From: Hippasteria phrygiana
Taxonomy: Eukaryota > Echinodermata > Asteroidea > Valvatida > Goniasteridae
Length of the DNA stretch: 64,000 nt
NCBI GenBank assembly: GCA_037893225.1
Contig: JAZGUH010000412.1
Span: 1,364,001-1,428,000 of the forward strand
Direction: 5' to 3'
Part shown: in pieces, positions 52,401 to 61,400 of the stretch
Numbering within the stretch: the stretch's first letter is position 1
How the letters are laid out: each line of letters opens with the position of its first letter
Position numbers and translations under genes: made by a program
Notes under the pieces: model-generated
Databases searched by the model: none
What the model was told of the DNA's origin: nothing
The model's input: only the letters and a program-made list of their open reading frames with translations

Positions 52401-55400
52401 AAGGACAGGGGCACACACCTCCCTACCCCCTCCCCCCACGAGGGAGAACCATTCCCATCCAGGATATGAACAACTTTTTCAATATCCCTTTAAATACTTT
52501 CACACGCACTGTTTACACCCATAACCATCTGTGAAGTGGGAATAATAATAAGATAATAATAAAGACATTGGTAATGCACAGCATATCCACCTAAAGGATG
52601 CTTGAAGGCGCTAACAATAGGACATGCTTATTAACCCTAACAGTCCTCAATCCTCCAATTTTAATATGATTTTAAGCATTTCTTAAAATCGTCAACAGTC
52701 GCAGATGCCTTCACTGACTTGGGGAGTTTGTTCCCTAGGTGAGGAGCCGCAGACGCAAATGCCCTATCACAACCAGAGAAAAATCATTGGATGACCAAAG
52801 ACCTGAGCGAGATGGCTTATGGATGTTAATGTGGATGTTAATGATGTACTGGGGAGAGGACAACTTCAAAGTGCGGAAGGTGATGAGAACTTTGAATGTC
52901 AGATGCTTTCCGACAGGTAGCCAGTGGAGGCATTAAAGGATTGGCAAGATATGACAGCGTTCATAACCAAAATCTGAGCTCATGCTTTGTGTGCACGTCG
53001 CGCGCCTGGTGGGTTCAACAAACCCACACGCTGAATGGAGCTTTTCCTTATTTTTGTATTTTCAAAGCTAAAGTTGCATCTGTTGGGTTGGGATAGAGAG
53101 CTTTCGTTTTCGACGACGGTGGGTTCTGCGACGGTAACAATTATGACCATGACCATCCGGTTTACTAAGTTTCCGTTCTGCGGATGACTCATTTCGATTT
53201 TCAGGACGACAAACTTCAAGTTGATCACATGACCAATAGTTCATCATTGCTTTCCAAAATGGCGAATCTTCATCGAGTCAGAGAAGCTTTAGTTTTAATT
53301 ATTTAGATATCATCAATGAAGAGGAATTGATGCTGCTGTATGATTTTAACAAGCTTGGTATATATACATGTCAAAAGTTAGGGTCAAAGGTCAAATGTAT
53401 GAATATTTCTTATATTTATTAGTAGTTTGAACCAAATGTTGTCGTTTTCAGCACAACGCAGATTCACCCCGAGTACAGTCGTAGAAATTGGAGGACGACG
53501 AAAACCTCAAAGTCGACGCATGCGCAGATGACTCGAGGTGTCATTTTCACCGTCGCAGAATCATCCGTCATTTAAAACGAAAGCTCAATATTATTGAGCC
53601 AGTACATGTACATGTGCAGTATAATAGCATAATATGCATGACAAAACATTATGGTCGGATTTCACAAAATGCATATTTACAAACAAAAATTAATACTTCC
53701 GTATTTTTCGTAAATTTTCGTACGAAATGTGACCCGCTCTGCAAAAAGGGCACATAAGTCGCTGTATGCTTTTACGTGTAATGGGCCGTTCTATGTGAAG
53801 AGGGTGAAAAATTCTTCAAAAAAGTGATTTTTAAGGGAAGGAATTTTTTGCATCTTTGATACCTGTATTATTCTAGTTCATAACCAAAATCTTTGATTTC
53901 AGTGAATAAAGTTGGAAAAAGAATGTGTTTGTGTCGTGTGCTTCAACCTATTGCTTTGCTTTTTGTTTTTTTTAAATGGCTTGTTTCTCCTTTAAGTCAT
54001 TTCAAGAAATTCCTGAAAACAAAGTATGCAAATTTCCAAATATCTCGTGAATGCAAAATGCTACAGGCCTCAGACATACCATATGAAAGCTTATAAAATG
54101 GCCTTTCCAGCTACTGTATATATATAAAAAACACTATTTTCAAATTTTGCAACATAATTGCCCTGTTTGCAGAGTGGGACACAAATATGGAAAATCTGTA
54201 CTGGTTAGCAGCTCTGCTATACCCACGGTTTGAAATTACCACCTGGTCGGTTGACGGCTATACCCATATTCTCTGCATTTTCAATCCATTGTTGGGTTAC
54301 TGCGGGCATTACGCTTGGCTGCACAAGCCTTTTGTGTCCATTTCGCTTGGCTGCACAGGCTCGTATGGCATACCGGTGCCCCATTATAACACCCGGACTC
54401 AAGGGGTTAACCCCTTGACCACAGGTTTCATGTGGGGGCATCAGGGCGCCAAGCCGGCTTGTGCAGTCAAGCATAACATACACAATACCCCACTAATGGA
54501 TTGAAACTGCAGAGATTGGCACAAATCGAAGTCAACCGGCCAGGTGGCAATTTTCAATCCACACGTATTTAGGTCAACTGGTGGCAAGGGGTTAAACATG
54601 TCAAGGAGCCAGCAGTTTGTACACATAAAACATACATGTTAAAATTTTACATGATTATTTTCATTTTCATATCAACAGGATCCACTACTGCAATGTAACA
54701 CCAACTTGGGATCTGTCCTCAAACATTTTGAATCAAAAAGTTATTTGCTGCTGGGAAATATACAAAACCAGTCACTAGCAAAAAACAGACCTGAAGTTGT
54801 CATAGATCCACATGAGGATATCGTACATGACTTCACGACAGGCAGGGCTGGGGAGGCTGAATACTGCCCTCACAGCTGGAAGAAGGTACAGGATCTGGGC
54901 AGGTTTGAGATTGGGTAGCATGGCATTGATGAGCTTCAGAGACACCAGCTGGCTACCTTCATCCCTGCCGGTGGAAAATGAACAGATCAGGACCAACACT
55001 CAACCAGAGCAATGGCTTGAACGTAGGCTTGATTCTAGGTTAAGTCCTGACTTCAGTCTGCTTTTTCAGTTATGGACTCAAGTGGACTTTAAGTGGAGGC
55101 ATACCCCGTAAGTGTGGAGCACTACTTTTGTGAAAACTACAATCCAGACACATGACATTAACCATTTGCAAAAGTGAAAATGAACAAGTAAGTTTATAAT
55201 TAAAAAAAATAATGAGTGAATAGCTGGTGATTTCACTTTCTTGACTTGCGATTCGGATTTGACGTACATAATTCAGAGCACAACACTAAGGATTCAAAAT
55301 CTAAATCCGTATTATAAGGACTGTAATAATAATAAGTTCAAAATCACGACTGTATTCTTGACCTGCAGAGCCAAGCTCTGTTCTGTTTACCTGTGAGTGA

Positions 55401-58400
55401 GCAACTCGACTATGCCTTTGTTCTTCATCTCCAGGAAGACATTGGGAATACTATTGACTCTGCTGGCTAATACCTCTAGGCAGAGTGTCTTAGGCTGGCC
55501 ATACAGGGAGGGTAGCATGAACAACAACTTGTTGATGAAGCTGAGAAAGTGAAGAAAAAATCAAAAGATTTTTCAGTTTTACTGACGTCAATCCCAAACA
55601 GAGAAATATGGGGATACAGCTGCAGTACTGAGCAGCTAATATTTTTTTTTAAACAAAATTTGTAGGGATTTAACAGGTTTTTATTTTGTTGTGGAGAATT
55701 TGTTTTAAATACAAAAAGTTACTAATCCCTAACACTTGCAATAGGAAGTTGAAAGGTTCAACTTATAATAATCATACAACTTTATTTGCAAATGTTAGCT
55801 ATATCACCCATACAGGTTTATTTTCAATGAGCTATCATAGTTAAAATCATCCTTGGGGTTGTCTATCCATTTCCTGTTTATCCTTGCCACATCCCTCTGT
55901 TCGTTCTATTGCCCAATTACCACCTCCCATTTACCGCCCCCCCCTTTCACCACACTAAATTTGTTCCCTTTCCCCAGCTTCATCCCTCTCATCTTAATTC
56001 CTCCCCTCCTTCATCCTTACCCTAATTATAACTGTCGTCGCAGGAAATTTTGGTACAAGGGACTTCTGGGAGCTGTGGGTCTTTGTTTTGGTGAGGTGTG
56101 TCACAACACTTGACAGCAAAGCGTGATCGCCATGTTGGCAATTGCCCTGCAGCTAATTTTCTTCTGTGATTTTCACATTTATCCACGGATTCTATCTCTG
56201 TGATTTGCTTTTGGGGAGATCTTAAGTCTCCAATATTTTCCGCTGTGGCGGAGGGGCGCACGAAAGGATCACATTCGTATTTTTCCAGAGAGGAGCCGAG
56301 TCTCTTGTATTACTGTGAGTATATTTGAGCTATTTCTTTGTATCAAAATTTCATTCATTTATGTAAATAATTATGATTCGTCAAACAATCCACAAGGGAG
56401 AGTGCCTGTACGGTAACCTGGAGGTTGCAGGTTCCAATCCCGCTCCTGCCAGTTTCTTTGTTCACTTTGAAAAAAAAAATAATTATGAGATATTTTCCTG
56501 TATGAATGGCATATTTGTTAGATATGCATGGCTGTAGTTTGGAGAAAGATTGGCAGAGAAAAGATATTTTCTTGTAAAGTAAGATTTATGAACAGAACAT
56601 ATAATTATAACGTCAGGGCTTGAAATGAACGACGGCCACGACGGCCAGTGCCGTCGTTGCCTTCTTACTGGCTGCGGTGCCCCATACAAAATCTCCGTCT
56701 TCACGGCCAGTTTTGCCTTGCCCCAAATTTACCTTGGCCGTCGTGCCCTTTTTGCAAAAACACAGCCACTACAAGTACAATCCTTCATATCATTTGTTTT
56801 TTCGATGTCATGCCAGCCCTTCATAAAATCTCGCTGCACAACACGTTGACGATCGCGCGTACAGAATCACAGTTCATGCACGTCGCACACAAACTATTAA
56901 TCTGGTCCAGTTTCGGAGGAGTGTGCCGATACTTCAAGCATCAACACCCCCACCGCAAGATTAAATGTGTGTATTCGTACGTACACACAAAGCAGCAGGA
57001 GTATGTACATGTACGGCAACGTTTACGTGCAGTCAACTGACTTTCTTTTTCTCAGTACTTGCACGTGCGCGCCTCACAATACGCATCGATGTTCGTGTAC
57101 GAGGAAACGCGCCCTGTAGGCGGTGCTATGAAGCACGCCTTCGGCGCGCTACATACATACAGTAACTTCATGAACTTTGGTCACAACACGCGGTGTTCCG
57201 ATTGTCAAAAGTTTCGATGAATAATTAGGCCCAAAAAATCGATAGAGAAAGAAGATTTCTGCACGTTAATTCACAGAACTTGATCTATTTTGTCTGTGTA
57301 TGCATTTTCCGTGTTCATGAATTTATTTCGAGGTTGTACCGCTTGTACACCGCAGCGTGTTTCCCCGACATTTCCTGCCGCAACAACACGAGGTTTATCG
57401 CCCGCCACACAAAGTGCATCACGCACGCATTACCACCGTACGATAAACCATGGAGAAATTTATTTCTCCATGGATAAACGGACAGTGTTGGCCAGTTTCC
57501 CATCGTGGTTAGCGTTATGGTTATAAATTAGCGTTGTGCATAGTGATGTGTACGACCTAAATTCTCCATGATTTTTAAGAATTATCGACCGTAAATATTT
57601 TTGACATTAATTAGGGCAAGTTTTGATAATTTTTTTGGCAATTTTTTGTTATAGCTTTCGTAGCGCAAACGGAAATAGTTTAGGCTGGAATTCACATATA
57701 ATTGAATACCCATGTGATCGGAAGCAGTATGTTTTTGGCCTCAGTCTTACTCTTACTCTTAGTTAAATACTTTTTGAACGGAAAAACATCAACAGTGCCG
57801 CGCCCTCCGTGCCCTTTCTGCAGATATAATTTGGCCTTGGTGCCCTACTTACTGGCCTTGGTGCCCTCCATAATTTTGCTTTATCCAAGGCCAAAGTGGC
57901 CTTGCCCTAAAAATTACCAAATTCAAGGCCTGTAACGTTACAAATTACTATGATTTAGTGTACAAGAAGTGCCCTTAAAAGAGATCTTTCACCTCTTCCA
58001 TACTATTTACTTTATATTTAGCAGATTTGTAGAGAAAGTCTCTGGTTTGACTTATCATTGTATTTTTAATAGGTAGACATGACGTCACATTTTTCTGATT
58101 GATAAGTTAAGAGCTTAATTATGATCTTTTGTAAAATAGCCTGACCGAGGCCCCATGTCACTGCCAGCGCGGTGGACTGTGACGAACGTCGAGGTGGACA
58201 CCGGCGGCTGTTTCCTGAAGGTCCAGGACATTAACAAATGAACGTTTGCTCGAGGTGGGCCCGTTTTGTAACGAACGCGTTCTGCAAACGGAACTTACTA
58301 CACATACTTGTCTGGCTGGACAAAATTCATTTTATTAGAGATCAATATTATTTATACTGGTACAACCTATTATGTAGATGATAGTTTCATCTACAAACCT

Positions 58401-61400
58401 TAACGGTTTACGGCAGAAGAGTTTTGTATTATATTATTATAACGTACGTCTTTCATTATGACCGCGGACCCTAGAATTTTAACGAGTTTGATTTTTCTCT
58501 GCTGATTTGTTAGTATACAATTTCCCGAAATATGATCATAGCTACTGCTGTTTTTTAATTTGTGTAATTATTATATAGGCAGTGCGCACTAACAGTTTTG
58601 TTGATTTGACTAGACCATTAGTTTGTGAAATTACATTTCAGACTTTGATTTGTTTTCCTTTTCTCGACTTCATTTGTGTTTTGTAAACTAATTCTCGGGG
58701 TCATTCTGACACAATGCTAAACAAAAACAGTGCTGTTCAACAAATTCATTCATGCATGAATGAATCACACCATAAATGGCAGCGCAGCGCACGTTTAGCG
58801 TAGTCAGCTGTTAACTTAGCACCGAGAGCCCTTTTACAAGTACAAACTCAGAAGTGCGCAGGTCGTTGCTCTTTTTGTCAATTTGGAATTCGTCTGTACA
58901 ACACAGAAAAAAATACTTCATATACTTTTGCCCAACACTTGAAGACAAATGTGAATTTGAATGCAGTGTTAATGGGAATGGGAAGGGTGGGGAGGCGATT
59001 TTGAATAAATAAGTGCAAGACAGCAACACACTATACCCGTCTGCAAATTCTGGATAGTGAAGATGTAGCTTATGGATGCACATCACAAATGCATCCGGCC
59101 TGGCTGCACTGATTTGGGACAACTCGGAGGACACAGTGGAATGTAAGAAGCCGTCAGTCACCTACAAGAAGGGAAAGAATGGAATATGAACTGGTGTTCC
59201 TTTACCGAAGATAGTCTTTGAGAGAAACCAAATTGCACTTGCCAAAAATTTAAGGAATGTTATTGAAACGGTGGTACCAAACATGGAATATCCGTCACAA
59301 AGAAAGCCACAAAGTGCCAGTGACAATTAATTCAGAGGTTGCAGGTACATGTTAATGTCTAGCTGCCAAACTGAAGGAACAATGAACAATAAGGATATGA
59401 ATTAACAACGTAACAGAATGAATGATATTGTCTTCATTATTGAAAGGCATGATCTGGATATTTAAAAGATTGCACACAAGGCTCAGAACTGGCTACCATT
59501 TTGCATGGGTAGACTGTAAATAGACCACACAAATATGTCGGTGAAAGGCAAAACCCCATATGTTGAATTTACTTCACTCCGATGCAAAATCCATCCTATG
59601 AATAGTTTGGTTGCAGTACCCGCTGCTATATCAGATTTGAACCAGCCAGCATACTCCAACAAGCTCAGTGGTCGAGTGGTAAGATGTCTGCACTAGAAAG
59701 CAGGAGGTCGTGATTTCGAGTCCCACACAAGTGATTTTTTCCTAATAATCTCTTTGGATACAGTGTTTATATAATACGTCTGTGAAGGGCAAAACCCATA
59801 TAATGAATAGACCACAAAAACATATTAATTAACCCTCCTATACTTATAACTATCACAGCCTATCAAAAACTCTCTTACAGTTTGTGTGTGTTTCAATCTG
59901 TCACTTGATAGGTATTAATCTGTACAGCAGCTGGGTCGATTTTGGCCCTGAGAACAGGAGGGTTAAATATGTTAAGTCTGTGAGCTGGCTACCATATCAT
60001 GAACTTGCTACATGTGAACAGATCTAAAATAAAGTCATCAAGTGGCTTCAATCTATAATACTGAATCTTAAATAAGGCCATGAACTGATAACACTGTGTT
60101 TACATTGAATCCAGCACATGATGATCAGATCCTGCAAGGATAATAATTGCATTTACACTTGATCCTGATCCAGCATCGATGCTTTATTCAGAAACGAAGA
60201 GTGCTTTAAATAAGCCTTGAACTGGCTACCAAACAAGTTGTTTACAAGGCCTAGAAATGGCAAAAAGAGGTACATGTACATGTAGGCAGAAAAGGCTTAA
60301 TGAGACCAATGTAATGACAAGCAGCAGCTCGTTTACCTTGTCAACTTCAGCTTTCTGTTTCATGGCCATCCCAATGACTTCAGCTGCAGCCGCATGTACC
60401 ATCTTGTAGCGGTTCTTTAGGTTGGATGACAAAGCTGTGTAGAACCTGACAACGGTTTCAGTGAACAAATAGTAAGAACCCAAATCCTCAGGCTGGACAA
60501 TTGACCTATCACCGTTCATGACCATTATCCAATCGTAGCGTCTGTTGAACATCACATGATATTCCAAATCTTGGACAAACAAAAAACATTCCAAATACGC
60601 GCATTATTCGGCCGCATGTGCGCCCTGTTCCTTGAAACGCAGTACGTGAATACACGTCAAATTTAACGCAAACGCTCAACCGGGCCCATCACTTTTTCAT
60701 TATACTAATTTTGTTTGCAGCACATTGGCCAATCCCGATAATAGCGTAGTTTGTTCTGTTTATATTTCTTAAGTTTTTCCGATTCTCGGATGGTGAAAAT
60801 TATGCGAGTGGGGTCCGGGGAGTCTGCATTATTCAGATACGCATTATAACGAGCGGCTGGAAATTGGGAAAAGCTATTTTCCCACTTTTTGCAATAAGTG
60901 GTCACACAAAAGTCTGCATGCACACGTGGACAAAGTTGTCTCAGAAATCTGAGACAACTCCTGCATCCGGTCAGAGACAGCGTGTATGCAATGATTCCCC
61001 ATAATACGCTACTGCGCGTTTCACGCATCGCATCCACGTGCTGCACGTGTGTAAAGTTGTCTAAGGGCCGTGGCTAACTCACAAACGGTGATAGGTCAAT
61101 TGGTTGGTGCAACACTGCAATGTTAGTCATACGGTCTTATATTCAAGTCACAGTTTTGTACAATCATCTTCCACTTGTAAGACATAGCCTACACACATCT
61201 TATGAACTTAAACAAGGAACACGTACCTGTATCAAGTGATGTTAAAATATCTAGCAATCTAAAAGACTTTTGTGCAGAGATGATAATAATATTGTACTTT
61301 GCAACACACTTTGATTTTATACCATTTTCGTCCACACTATAAGAATTAAACCTTGCTTACAGCTACAATGTTCGTGGATTTCTTCCTACAAATGAATTAA

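Noticed and set aside
56648..57165. 130- and 66-codon plus-strand frames
   Set aside because: Both lie within the CAGGGCTTGAA element and its keyword repeats; no domain recognised.
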